From assembly GCA_023664305.1 (NCBI GenBank), contig JAMPFT010000013.1, positions 1 through 64,000 of the forward strand: a stretch of 64,000 bases of DNA, written 5' to 3'. A program made the translations under genes and the position numbers. Positions 8,577 through 16,876 of the stretch are shown piece by piece (within the stretch, counting starts at the first letter, position 1; every line of letters starts with the position of its first letter). Under the pieces are notes generated by a model. It made no database searches and had not been told where the DNA came from. It worked only from the letters and a program-made list of their open reading frames with translations. The stretch comes from a bacterium. GTDB taxonomy: Bacteria; Bacillota; Clostridia; Lachnospirales; Lachnospiraceae.

Positions 8577-8662
8577 CACCCCTTTGCGCTCCGGGGCGCA
8601 TACCAATCAATAGTTTGAAATGAACTTCCAAACTTATACCCTTTGCGCGCATACCAATCAAT
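8577..8662. repeat. Imperfect direct duplication upstream of the DUF1848 gene
   Basis: Two copies of a segment containing CGCATACCAATCAATA preceded by CCCTTTGCG, about 56 bp apart. The left copy carries an additional CTCCGGGG insertion. The duplication lies just upstream of the DUF1848 start and looks like a local tandem duplication in decaying DNA. Confidence 0.6.
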
Positions 8663-8663
8663 A

Positions 8664-8922
8664 AAACGTCTTACCTCGATTCCATCGTCACCTGTGTACC
8701 GGATCATTCCTGGCAAAGGTAATAGACCGCATCCTTTTCAATTTTGCCGTCCGATTTTAGAAGATCTCCTGATTTAAGAGTGACAGCGGCTTCAGCAGCC
8801 GTATATTTCGACAGCTAATATCAGTTTTGCCCCACATACATAGGCGAATCCTCTGCGCCTGTATTCCTCTCTGGTATCAATTGTTTTGAAATTTGAGGCG
8901 AGAGGTAAACAGCTTTGTTGTT
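8664..8922 (-). pseudogene. Decayed gene pieces including a GNAT C-terminus
   Basis: No intact gene lies here. On the minus strand 8880-8792 reads DTREEYRRRGFAYVCGAKLI... and then a stop. DTREEYRRRGFA resembles the acetyl-CoA loop of GNAT acetyltransferases, so this is probably the tail of a lost one. Between 8780 and 8707 another short frame ends in KIEKDAVYYLCQE and a stop; I cannot assign it. Together with the adjacent duplication this suggests deletion or rearrangement. Confidence 0.45.
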
Positions 8923-9363
8923 TTACAATTCCCGCATATAAATTTTCTCGATCTCGCCCCAGGGCGCGGGTTTTTGGTCAATAACTTCAAAGCCGTATTT
9001 TTCGTAAAGATTTTCATGATCGCTTACCAAAAATACACGGGAAAATCCCGCTGCCCGCAGATAAGTCATCGCATAGGAGATAAGCTTTTGACTCAGCCGA
9101 TGCCCTCTGTATTTTTCGTCCACGAACAAATAGCCGATATAGGGCGTATAAGGAACATTTGGGATACAATCGTTTTTGGCAACAGTGCAGTAACCCGCAA
9201 TGTCATCTCCCTGTAAGGCAATTATTACCCGTTCCCAATCGGTGAAAATATTGTCGGACATATTTTGGGATAAAGACTTTCCGGCTCCCCAGGAGCAGTT
9301 TTGGGAAAATTGAATCACTTTTTTCCATATAGCATCAGATGAGGTGATTGCTAAAAAATTCAT
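8923..9363 (-). CDS. GNAT-family N-acetyltransferase
   Basis: A 146-residue acetyltransferase started at ATG 9363, with TTTGGAGGAA at ideal spacing upstream. The central strand YIGYLFVDEKYRGHRLSQKL holds the R-G-x-x-L acetyl-CoA loop, and FLVSDHENLYEKYGFEVID is the conserved C-terminal strand-helix. The substrate is unknown. The gene stands alone, between the decayed acetyltransferase remnant and a divergent membrane-protein gene. Confidence 0.85.
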   Translation of the reverse strand: MNFLAITSSDAIWKKVIQFSQNCSWGAGKSLSQNMSDNIFTDWERVIIALQGDDIAGYCTVAKNDCIPNVPYTPYIGYLFVDEKYRGHRLSQKLISYAMTYLRAAGFSRVFLVSDHENLYEKYGFEVIDQKPAPWGEIEKIYMREL

Positions 9364-9627
9364 GGTAATTCCTCCAAATTTATTCTCGCGGGCAAGGAGC
9401 CGAAGAAGACAGGATGCTGGCGAATGCGCAAGGTATTTGACCTGTTTGAGGATTCCTTTTTGTATCCTCAAAACGCAATTATAAATTGCTTCTTTTGTAT
9501 TCGCTTCCTATTTTAGCATACTTTATCGATTACATGGTGGAAAAATTCAAAAAAGCGTGGTAAAATGGTCTCCGGAGTAACATGGCGGTACAAAGGATTT
9601 TTTAAGTATGGAAGGAGAAACCGGGCA

Positions 9628-10197
9628 ATGCTTTGGGGATATGATTTTTATAAATTATTTCTGATTTTTCTTTTTTGGGGAGTCATCGGTTGGATGATCG
9701 AGGTGATCGATATGCGGATCGAGGCGGGAGAATTTCAAAACAGAGGCTTTTTACATATGCCGTTTTGCCCTATCTACGGCATCGGAATGGCGATCGCTTC
9801 CGTCGGCTTGAACGGCGTAAAAAATTCCTGCCTGATCCTGTTTTTATTTGGCGTGATTTTCTGTTCCGTGTTTGAATATGTTGTGGGCGGGATCCTTGAA
9901 AAGCTGTTTCATACGAAGTGGTGGGATTATTCGCATATGCGTTTTAACATTAAGGGGCGGGTATGCCTGAGAAACGCCGTACTGTTTGGAATCGGCGCTA
10001 TTTTGGTATTCCGGTTTGTCGAGCCGACGGTTGAAAAAGCAATTGCCGGTATTCCGATTAATTTTGGAATTGCCATAGCTGTGATATTCGGCGTCGCTTT
10101 TGCCGTTGATATGATTACTTCTGCAAAAAGGGCATGGTCGTACAGGAAAAAGCAGGAAGACGGCGAACTGCTGTTGCTGTTTAAAGCGCACAGGTAG
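9628..10197 (+). CDS. CmpB-type (putative ABC transporter permease-like) membrane protein
   Basis: A 189-residue integral membrane protein with about five hydrophobic segments (FLIFLFWGVIGWMIEV, PIYGIGMAIASVG, CLILFLFGVIFCSVFEYVVGG, NAVLFGIGAILVF, IAIAVIFGVAFAVDM). The segment FLHMPFCPIYGIG followed by EYVVGGILEKLF...WWDYS is characteristic of the PF06541 family (putative ABC_trans_CmpB), whose transport role is unproven. ATG 9628 is chosen because GGAAGGAG lies 10 nt upstream; the frame extends further upstream without a good RBS. Monocistronic by context. Confidence 0.82.
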   Translation: MLWGYDFYKLFLIFLFWGVIGWMIEVIDMRIEAGEFQNRGFLHMPFCPIYGIGMAIASVGLNGVKNSCLILFLFGVIFCSVFEYVVGGILEKLFHTKWWDYSHMRFNIKGRVCLRNAVLFGIGAILVFRFVEPTVEKAIAGIPINFGIAIAVIFGVAFAVDMITSAKRAWSYRKKQEDGELLLLFKAHR

Positions 10198-10268
10198 GAA
10201 GGTATGCGGCATCCGCGTCCTGTGACGCAGGAAAGGGAAAAGGGATTTCGGAAAAGGCGAACACATAG

Positions 10269-10297
10269 TTGATTTCCCGGCGGATATTAAGTATAAT
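10269..10297 (+). promoter_or_regulatory. Promoter upstream of guaA
   Basis: TTGATT at 10269, 17-bp spacer, perfect TATAAT at 10292-10297. The inferred 5' leader is nearly 190 nt long. I looked for a purine-riboswitch core in it and did not recognise one. Confidence 0.65.
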
Positions 10298-10494
10298 TTT
10301 AAGTGGTATTATCCTGTATGAAGCTTCCTGAATTGTATGTGCGGCGGAGTAAGAGAATGATTTGAGATTACACGCGCCGGCGGCGGAAAGCGGAACGCTT
10401 CCGCGCTTTGAATGAGCGAAGGACAGGCTACAGACTGCTTCGAAAAGAGAACATCGAGGACGCGACATTAAAAAAGAAAACGGAGGAACAGAGG

Positions 10495-11478
10495 ATGGCG
10501 GCGGACAGAAGACCGGAGGACATGGTGAGAATTACAACTCCCGAATTGGCGGAAGCCTTTATTGAGGAGCAGATCGCAGAGATTCAGGCACAGGTAGGCG
10601 ACAGGAAGGTTTTGCTGGCCCTGTCCGGCGGAGTGGATTCCTCCGTAGTGGCAGCGCTTTTGATTAAGGCGGTGGGGCAGCAGTTGGTATGCGTACATGT
10701 AAACCACGGTCTCCTGCGGAAGGGTGAGCCGGAGCAGGTAATCGAGGTGTTCCGGAATCAGATGAAAGCAAACCTGATTTATGTAGACGCAACAGACCGC
10801 TTCCTGGATAAGCTGGCAGGAGTTGCGGAGCCCGAGCAGAAGAGAAAGATTATCGGCGGCGAATTTATCGAGGTGTTTGCCGAGGAGGCGCGAAAGCTGG
10901 ACGGAATTGAGTTTCTGGCGCAGGGAACCATATGGCCCGATATTCTGGAAAGCGAAAAAGGAATCAAGGCGCATCATAATGCAGGCGGTCTGCCGGAGGA
11001 TATGAAATTCGAATTGGTTGAGCCTGTGAAAATATTATTTAAGGATGAAGTGCGCGTTGTGGGCAGACAGTTAGGGCTTCCCGACAGCATGGTATACCGG
11101 CAGCCGTTCCCCGGCCCCGGTCTGGGAGTGCGCTGCCCCGGCGCTATCACCCGGGACAGGCTGGAAGCGGTTCGGGAGTCGGATGCGATTCTGCGCGAGG
11201 AGTTTGCAAAGAACGGTCTGGAGGGGAAGGTATGGCAGTATTTCACCGTGGTGCCGGACTTCAAATCCACGGGAATCAAGGACGGGAAGCGTTCCTTTGA
11301 GTGGTCTGTCATCATCCGTGCGGTCAATACCACTGACGCGATGTCCGCCACGGTGGAGAATATTCCTTATGACCTCATGTGTCATCTGGCAGACAGGATT
11401 ACCCATGAGGTGCCGGGTGTGAACCGTGTGCTTTACGATTTCACGCCGAAGCCTACGGGGACGATAGAGTTCGAGTGA
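10495..11478 (+). CDS. guaA: GMP synthase, ATP-pyrophosphatase/dimerisation part only
   Basis: A 327-residue protein covering the C-terminal two thirds of GMP synthase: the PP-loop SGGVDSS (44-50), HHNAGGLPEDM, RQPFPGPGLGVRCPG, and the C-terminal VNRVLYDFTPKPTGTIEFE. It converts XMP to GMP with ATP and ammonia. The N-terminal glutamine amidotransferase domain (about 190 residues, with Cys-His-Glu triad) is absent, and no such domain is encoded upstream. The start is set by GGAGGAACAGAGG before ATG 10495. It may work with a separate glutaminase subunit, as in archaea, or with free ammonia. Preceded by its own promoter and followed by a terminator, so monocistronic. Confidence 0.9.
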   Translation: MAADRRPEDMVRITTPELAEAFIEEQIAEIQAQVGDRKVLLALSGGVDSSVVAALLIKAVGQQLVCVHVNHGLLRKGEPEQVIEVFRNQMKANLIYVDATDRFLDKLAGVAEPEQKRKIIGGEFIEVFAEEARKLDGIEFLAQGTIWPDILESEKGIKAHHNAGGLPEDMKFELVEPVKILFKDEVRVVGRQLGLPDSMVYRQPFPGPGLGVRCPGAITRDRLEAVRESDAILREEFAKNGLEGKVWQYFTVVPDFKSTGIKDGKRSFEWSVIIRAVNTTDAMSATVENIPYDLMCHLADRITHEVPGVNRVLYDFTPKPTGTIEFE

Positions 11479-11492
11479 TGCGAAACCTTTGA

Positions 11493-11525
11493 AATGCCGC
11501 AGAGTTTTTCTGCGGCATTTTGTGT
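11493..11525 (+). terminator. Terminator of guaA
   Basis: AATGCCGCAG, a short T-rich loop, then CTGCGGCATTTTGTGTTT: a 10-bp GC-rich stem with a U-rich tail, 15 nt past the guaA stop. Confidence 0.85.
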
Positions 11526-11838
11526 TTGTCGGAAATGAAACCGAGATTAAAATATAACGCTTATATGAGGTGCATATCATCAGGACAAAACTGTGCCATA
11601 TTTTGAAGGTAGGTGTTTGTTCAGGATCATGTTTTCAGATATCATGCGGTGGCAAAATAGAATCCTGCAGATGCGGACATTCTACGATGTCGGTCAGGAG
11701 GCAGTTTCCGGAAGCAAGCACTTTACATCAAAAAGGAGCTCCTTATTTTTGGATTCTATGAAATTTGTGTATAGCAAGTGCTGTCTGGTTTAGGATTCTG
11801 TGGATAAAACTGCGGAAGCTCGAGAGGATTAATTGCTG
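11526..11838. other. Gene-free stretch before the restriction island
   Basis: About 310 bp with only short open frames (up to 66 codons) that lack convincing RBS or homology. It becomes AT-rich towards its right end, marking the transition from core to island DNA. Confidence 0.4.
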
Positions 11839-11866
11839 TTGACATTATAACTATAGATGTTATAAT
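11839..11866 (+). promoter_or_regulatory. Strong promoter with embedded operator-like palindrome
   Basis: Consensus TTGACA (11839-11844), 16-bp spacer, consensus TATAAT (11861-11866). The spacer and -10 box form an inverted repeat, ATTATAAC-N7-GTTATAAT (11844-11866), placed where a bound dimer would block RNA polymerase. It lies about 105 bp upstream of the frameshifted HTH gene and about 290 bp upstream of the methyltransferase-nuclease gene, so HTH-mediated control of the restriction operon is the inferred purpose. Confidence 0.65.
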
Positions 11867-11972
11867 AAAACAAATGTTCGTCAATTTAGGCCCGTATATG
11901 TCCAAAACATTCAATTGTATGCTGGAAATAGAAAACATAAGTATGTTAATATAAGTATATTATGGTGGAGAA

Positions 11973-12146
11973 ATGATGAGTAATGAAATTATAACAATAC
12001 AGCGAATGGCAGTGTATCTGCAGATTTGTGATATAACAGCCAGAAGATTAATTTTCAAACAGGAATTGTGTGCTTCAAAATTGATAAATCATGGCGTATG
12101 AAAAAGTGATATAGATAAATATCTATTACAAACAAGAAATAAGTAA
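11973..12146 (+). pseudogene. Frameshifted excisionase-like HTH gene
   Basis: A GGTGGAG site precedes ATG 11973. The frame reads MMSNEIITIQRMAVYLQICD, then a recognition-helix region (ITARRLI) and a stop at 12099, 42 codons in all. This is the first half of a MerR-like excisionase HTH (HTH_17). The expected remainder is present in pieces: reading one frame over gives KIDKSWRMKK, and returning to the original frame gives KSDIDKYLLQTRNK before TAA 12144-12146. Two small indels in A-runs near 12078 and 12100 explain this. It ends 13 bp before the restriction gene. Confidence 0.7.
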
Positions 12147-12159
12147 TTGGAGGAATATT

Positions 12160-14547
12160 ATGGCTAAAACGAATAAAAGTGAAGAAGCTACTAAAGGATT
12201 AGTTGCAGATAAGTTAAGTATGATAGATGGTAATCCTTCAAGTCAAAATATTAAAGTTAATGGAATTACCTGGTTTAAAGAAGATAGCTACAAAGGTACA
12301 GAATATGATTGGCTGAGTGCTGTTTTTTCAAAGGCATCAAAAAAGCAAACACTCAAAAGTAAGGGGACACCTGACTATATAATCGTTAAAGAAAAGTCAA
12401 ATGTAATAATAGTGATTGAATGCAAAGGAAATGTAGCTAATCAAACAAATCTTCCGGATGTTAAAGAATATAAGACACATGGGTATGGTTCGTCAGAAGA
12501 AACAGAAAACTATGCTGTGAATGGTGCATTATGGTATGCTTCATTTTTAAGTGATAACTATGATGTTGTGGCAATAGGGATTTCCGGCCAACCACTTCAG
12601 GAATGCAAAGTCACTTCATTTGTGTGGCCCAGGGGAGGAAATATTACTGATATAGAGTTATTGGAAGATACTTATTTAGATAAAGCAACATTGTCGATTA
12701 CTCAATATGGAAATGATATAGAAATTGCATTGAACCGTTATGCACAGACAGAGGAAGCGGTTCGAACAATCTTAAGAAGATATACTTTGGGATGTGCTAA
12801 TTTTTTGAGGCAGAACGGTATTGAGGATAATTCGAAAGCAGGTTTTGTTTCTGCAATTGTTTTAGGATTGACTAATCCAGAGTCAAAATTGTACATTGAT
12901 ACAAAAAATGCGATAGAAAAAAAGTACGCATCGAAAGCAAAAAGAATGATTTCTGATCCAATAGGAAAAAACGCAGTAAAATTATTGAAAGATTCATTAT
13001 ATGGGTCAGGAAATGTTTATGATGCTGATTATATTAAGGGAATATGGGATATAGATGAGATTCCGCGTGGAAAGAGAACTGCATTAATTAAGTTTTACGA
13101 TAGTTTACTTTCAAAGGATGAATTGGTGCAGGCTCCTAAGGGGAAAAATAAGTTATTTAGTGATGGCGATACAGTTCTTTCTTGTTGCATCTATTCTTTA
13201 TATGAGAATGTTATTGCTATTATAGAAAATTATCGTGGTATTGATGTAATGGGTGAGTTCTATACTACTTTTCTACGATTTACTAAAGGTAATGCGAAGG
13301 AAAAAGGAATTGTTTTGACACCAAAGCATATTACGGAGTTGTTTTGTGATATTGCGGAGTTTTATTCTGACAGCAAATTTAGCGAGCATACGAAAATTAT
13401 AGATATTTGTTGTGGTACAGGAGCTTTTTTGATTACTTCGCTTGCCAGAATAAAAAAGAATATTAGTGCTGAACATGTTAGTGAAGAGGAAAAAAACAGA
13501 AAATATAAGATGGCAAGAGAAAATAGCTTGATTGGCGTTGAAAGAGACGCTTCGATGTATGCGTTGGCATATGCCAACATGAGATTTCATGGTGATGGAA
13601 AGTCAAATCTATTTAATTGTTCATCTCTGTTAATGGACTCATATGCGCCTGTTGACGATAGCGGAAAAACTTTTACAGAAGATAAAAAGATACCGTTGCA
13701 CGAAGCATTAAAGGGCTTTGGAAATATTGATATAGGCATGATTAACCCTCCGTATTCTCTTGACAAAAAGGATGATTCTTCAACTCGGGAATATCCGATT
13801 GTCCAAAAAATTAATGAATATTATGATAAAAATAAAAAGCTTAAGAAAAAAATGAAGGAAATAAAAAAGAAGACTGGAAATATAGAAGATATAAAAGAAC
13901 AAGTCTGCGCCATAAACGAGGAGATAGATAGTAATCTAACTAAGATACAAGAATTAGAAGATGAATTTACTCAAAGTGGGATGCGGGAGGTTGCTATTCA
14001 GAGAGGGCAAGACGAGTTGGATTTTATTGCATCAATGCTACATTATATTAAAAGCGGTGGAATTGGTATAGCTATAGTACCTATGTCCTGCGCAGGCAAT
14101 AGCGGTTCAAAATTAAGGGCTGAATTATTAAAACACCATACTTTGTTGGCTTGTATGACAATGCCGACACAACTTTTTTTTGATTCGCATGTGGGCGCAG
14201 TTACATGTATTATGGTGTTTAAAGCTCATATTCCACATGATGACAGTAAATCTGTTTTCTTTGGAAGATGGGTAGAAGATGGATATAAGGTTATACCACA
14301 TAATGGAAGAAAGGATACTGGAGCATGGAATGAAATTCGCCAGGAGTGGATTGGACAAATCGATGGTATGTCTAAACCAGATGATACAGTATGGTTAAGG
14401 AAAAGAATCAAAGCTACAGACGAAGCCCTTCCGGAAGCATATATAAAAACAGATTATTCAAAATTAACGGATAGTGATTTTGAAAGGACCTTAAAAAAAT
14501 ATGCGTTATACAAATATATGGATGAAAATGGTATGTTAGAGGAGTGA
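12160..14547 (+). CDS. Fused restriction nuclease-adenine methyltransferase (BcgI A-like)
   Basis: A 795-residue bifunctional protein. N-terminal PD-(D/E)xK nuclease: PDYIIV at 71-76 and IECKG at 86-90. Central N6-adenine methyltransferase: SAM motif I DICCGTGAFL near 415 and catalytic NPPY near 529-532. Between NPPY and the following methyltransferase strands lies a lysine/glutamate-rich coiled-coil insert (about 550-605). Like type I HsdM and BcgI A, it lacks its own target-recognition domain; that is supplied by the next gene. Inferred activity: methylate or cut bipartite sites (type IIB/IIG). RBS TTGGAGGAA fixes the start. Strongly AT-rich compared with sbcD downstream. Confidence 0.88.
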   Translation: MAKTNKSEEATKGLVADKLSMIDGNPSSQNIKVNGITWFKEDSYKGTEYDWLSAVFSKASKKQTLKSKGTPDYIIVKEKSNVIIVIECKGNVANQTNLPDVKEYKTHGYGSSEETENYAVNGALWYASFLSDNYDVVAIGISGQPLQECKVTSFVWPRGGNITDIELLEDTYLDKATLSITQYGNDIEIALNRYAQTEEAVRTILRRYTLGCANFLRQNGIEDNSKAGFVSAIVLGLTNPESKLYIDTKNAIEKKYASKAKRMISDPIGKNAVKLLKDSLYGSGNVYDADYIKGIWDIDEIPRGKRTALIKFYDSLLSKDELVQAPKGKNKLFSDGDTVLSCCIYSLYENVIAIIENYRGIDVMGEFYTTFLRFTKGNAKEKGIVLTPKHITELFCDIAEFYSDSKFSEHTKIIDICCGTGAFLITSLARIKKNISAEHVSEEEKNRKYKMARENSLIGVERDASMYALAYANMRFHGDGKSNLFNCSSLLMDSYAPVDDSGKTFTEDKKIPLHEALKGFGNIDIGMINPPYSLDKKDDSSTREYPIVQKINEYYDKNKKLKKKMKEIKKKTGNIEDIKEQVCAINEEIDSNLTKIQELEDEFTQSGMREVAIQRGQDELDFIASMLHYIKSGGIGIAIVPMSCAGNSGSKLRAELLKHHTLLACMTMPTQLFFDSHVGAVTCIMVFKAHIPHDDSKSVFFGRWVEDGYKVIPHNGRKDTGAWNEIRQEWIGQIDGMSKPDDTVWLRKRIKATDEALPEAYIKTDYSKLTDSDFERTLKKYALYKYMDENGMLEE

Positions 14548-14551
14548 AAAT

Positions 14552-15670
14552 ATGATTGATTATAATAAATGGAAAACATTTCAAGTCAATGATATTTTTG
14601 AAGTTGTAAATGGTAAAGGGATAACGAAACAGGAGATTGATGATCACCAAGGTGAATTACCGGCAATACAAAGCGGCGAAAAGAACAATGGTATAATTGG
14701 ATATATTGATCAAGAATACTGTGAACAAATGAAATATACATATTCTACAGAGGCTTGTTTAACGGTTGCACGCACAGGTTCTGCGGGGCATGTTACATTT
14801 CAACCGCAAGGATGTTGTGTGGGTGATTCTGCAAAAATTCTTAAACCCAGAGAACAAATCAGCACAGAGGTTTTTTTGTTTTTTAGAACATTATTGATGG
14901 CGAATAAATATCGGTATACATATGCTAGAAAGGTAACGGAAGATAATTATAAAAATGAAATCATAGAGGTGCCTGTGACCGAAGAGGGGAGACCGGATTA
15001 TGAGTTAATAGAGAAATTTGTAAAAACTCTTAATGGGGATGTCTCAGGAATTGCTGATTGCTTTTTAGAAGAAGGATATGAAAAAGCATGTTGGTATATG
15101 GATAATATAGATCAAAGAGATTTCGAGGAAAACTATGCAGGAAAAGTAAGTGATGAGAGTGTAAAACTATTCGACAGAGAATGGCTGGAATTTCATTTAT
15201 ACGATTTGTTTGAAATTAATGGCGGAAACAAGTTTGATAAAAGTAAGATGACAAATTATTTGCCAACTATTAATTTTGTGGGTCGATCGAGTGAAAATAA
15301 TGGTGTAACAGCTTGTGTTGATGAAATTGAAGAAGTTGTTCCTTATGAAGCTGGATTGATGACAATAGCACTGGGCGGGGAATATTTAGGTTCTTGTTTT
15401 ATTCAAGAATATCCTTTTTACACAAGCCAAAATGTAGCGGTTTTAAAACCGTTGCAAGACATGAGTATTTATACAAAACTTTTTATTTCGCATTTGATAA
15501 GGTTTGAAAGTGCAAATAATTATAAGGCTTTTGCCAGAGAACTTAATGCACATATAAAAACGGATTTTGTTATAAAACTTCCGGTAGATGTGAATCAGAA
15601 GCCAGATTTTGACTTTATAGATAGATATATAAAATCGTTATCATTTAGTGGGAGACTTCAAAATCCTTAA
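14552..15670 (+). CDS. Specificity (S) subunit with two target-recognition domains (BcgI B-like)
   Basis: A 372-residue protein built of two similar halves. Each opens with a type I S-like motif: WKTFQVNDIFEVVNGKGIT (residues 6-24) and WLEFHLYDLFEINGGNKF (about 210-227). Each ends with a related segment, NEIIEVPVTEEGRPDYELIEKF and DFVIKLPVDVNQKPDFDFID. Two target-recognition domains predict a split asymmetric recognition site. It starts 4 bp after the upstream gene, so the pair is one operon. It should form a complex with the fused nuclease-methylase. Both halves look full length. AT-rich, ending about 50 bp before sbcD. Confidence 0.88.
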   Translation: MIDYNKWKTFQVNDIFEVVNGKGITKQEIDDHQGELPAIQSGEKNNGIIGYIDQEYCEQMKYTYSTEACLTVARTGSAGHVTFQPQGCCVGDSAKILKPREQISTEVFLFFRTLLMANKYRYTYARKVTEDNYKNEIIEVPVTEEGRPDYELIEKFVKTLNGDVSGIADCFLEEGYEKACWYMDNIDQRDFEENYAGKVSDESVKLFDREWLEFHLYDLFEINGGNKFDKSKMTNYLPTINFVGRSSENNGVTACVDEIEEVVPYEAGLMTIALGGEYLGSCFIQEYPFYTSQNVAVLKPLQDMSIYTKLFISHLIRFESANNYKAFARELNAHIKTDFVIKLPVDVNQKPDFDFIDRYIKSLSFSGRLQNP

Positions 15671-15718
15671 GGGTTGCATGTGTTTTTTTCAAAAGTCCGC
15701 GGAGCAGAAAGGAAAGGC

Positions 15719-16876
15719 ATGAAATTTTTACATTTAGGAGACCTGCACTTAGGGAAAGCACTGGGCGATTTTGATTTGGCGGAGGATCAGAGGTATATTC
15801 TGGATCAGATTCTGCGTATCGCGGAGAAAGAATCCGTAGACGGCGTGCTGATTGCGGGGGATGTATATGACAAATCCGTCCCGAGCGAGGCGGCGACGGG
15901 GCTTTTGGACTATTTCCTGATTCAGCTGGCAAAAAGAGAAATAAAGGTATTCATGGTGAGCGGAAACCATGATTCGGATGAGCGTTTGAATTACGGAAGC
16001 GCTTTGTTTGCATCCAATCAGATATACATATCCGCCGTCTTTGACGGAACGCTTCCCAGGCATAGCTTTGCCGACGGGGATACGGAGATTGCCGTATATC
16101 TGCTTCCGTTTGTAAAGGCTTCTCAGGTAAAGCATTTTTTCCCGGACGAGGAGATAGAGAATTACGATGACGCTGTCCGGGCGGTTATAAGAAACACGCC
16201 TGTAGACAGGAAAATCCGGAATATTCTGGTGGCTCATCAGTTTGTCGCGGGACGGGGAGAGGATCCCGAGCTCGCAGGCTCCGAAAGCGTGGGGACGCAG
16301 AGTGTGGGCGCGGTTGAAAAAATCGGATATGACTGCTTTGACGGTTTTGATTATGTGGCGTTAGGCCATATTCATTCTCCGCAGCGTGTGGGAAGGGACG
16401 AGATTCGATATGCCGGTTCCCCGCTTAAATACTCGCTCAGCGAGGCGAATAATGAAAAGTCGGCTGCACTTATTACGGTTTCGGCAGAGGAAAAAGTCAG
16501 GATAGAGCTTGTCCCGTTGAAGCCGATGAGGGACTTGAGACACATCAGGGGGACATTGAAGGAGCTGCTGGATAAGAAGAATGTAAAATCGCCGGAGGAT
16601 TTTATTTACGCCACATTGACAGATGAGGATATCGTCAACGACGCAATGGGGATCTTTCGGCAAGTATATCCGAATACCGTTCGAATCGATTATGACAATT
16701 CCCATACAAGAGAGGTCGAACAGGTGGATATCAGCAGGATTGCCGAAAACAAATCGTTCCCGGAGCTGATCGGAGATTTTTACAGGCTGATGTACGGCTG
16801 CGAGATTACGGAGGAAGAAATGGACGTCATGAGAATGGCGGCGCGGGAGGCAGGTGTTATCAATGAAGCCGATTAA
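15719..16876 (+). CDS. sbcD: Exonuclease subunit SbcD (Mre11-like)
   Basis: A 385-residue calcineurin-like nuclease subunit. Metal-binding motifs: GDLHLG (7-12), GDVYD (47-51), GNHD (82-85), later AHQF and GHIHSPQ. With SbcC it forms the Mre11-Rad50-type complex that cleaves hairpins and processes double-strand ends. The start at ATG 15719 follows AGAAAGGAAAGG and gives the canonical MKFLHLGDLHLG N-terminus; a 15-residue upstream extension is rejected. sbcC overlaps its end by 14 bp. The AT-rich restriction genes end directly upstream, so the native promoter has probably been replaced or separated. Confidence 0.95.
   Translation: MKFLHLGDLHLGKALGDFDLAEDQRYILDQILRIAEKESVDGVLIAGDVYDKSVPSEAATGLLDYFLIQLAKREIKVFMVSGNHDSDERLNYGSALFASNQIYISAVFDGTLPRHSFADGDTEIAVYLLPFVKASQVKHFFPDEEIENYDDAVRAVIRNTPVDRKIRNILVAHQFVAGRGEDPELAGSESVGTQSVGAVEKIGYDCFDGFDYVALGHIHSPQRVGRDEIRYAGSPLKYSLSEANNEKSAALITVSAEEKVRIELVPLKPMRDLRHIRGTLKELLDKKNVKSPEDFIYATLTDEDIVNDAMGIFRQVYPNTVRIDYDNSHTREVEQVDISRIAENKSFPELIGDFYRLMYGCEITEEEMDVMRMAAREAGVINEAD

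Noticed and set aside
10298-10494. A purine riboswitch before guaA
   Set aside because: No guanine-aptamer core (the conserved TATA...loop-loop elements) could be recognised.
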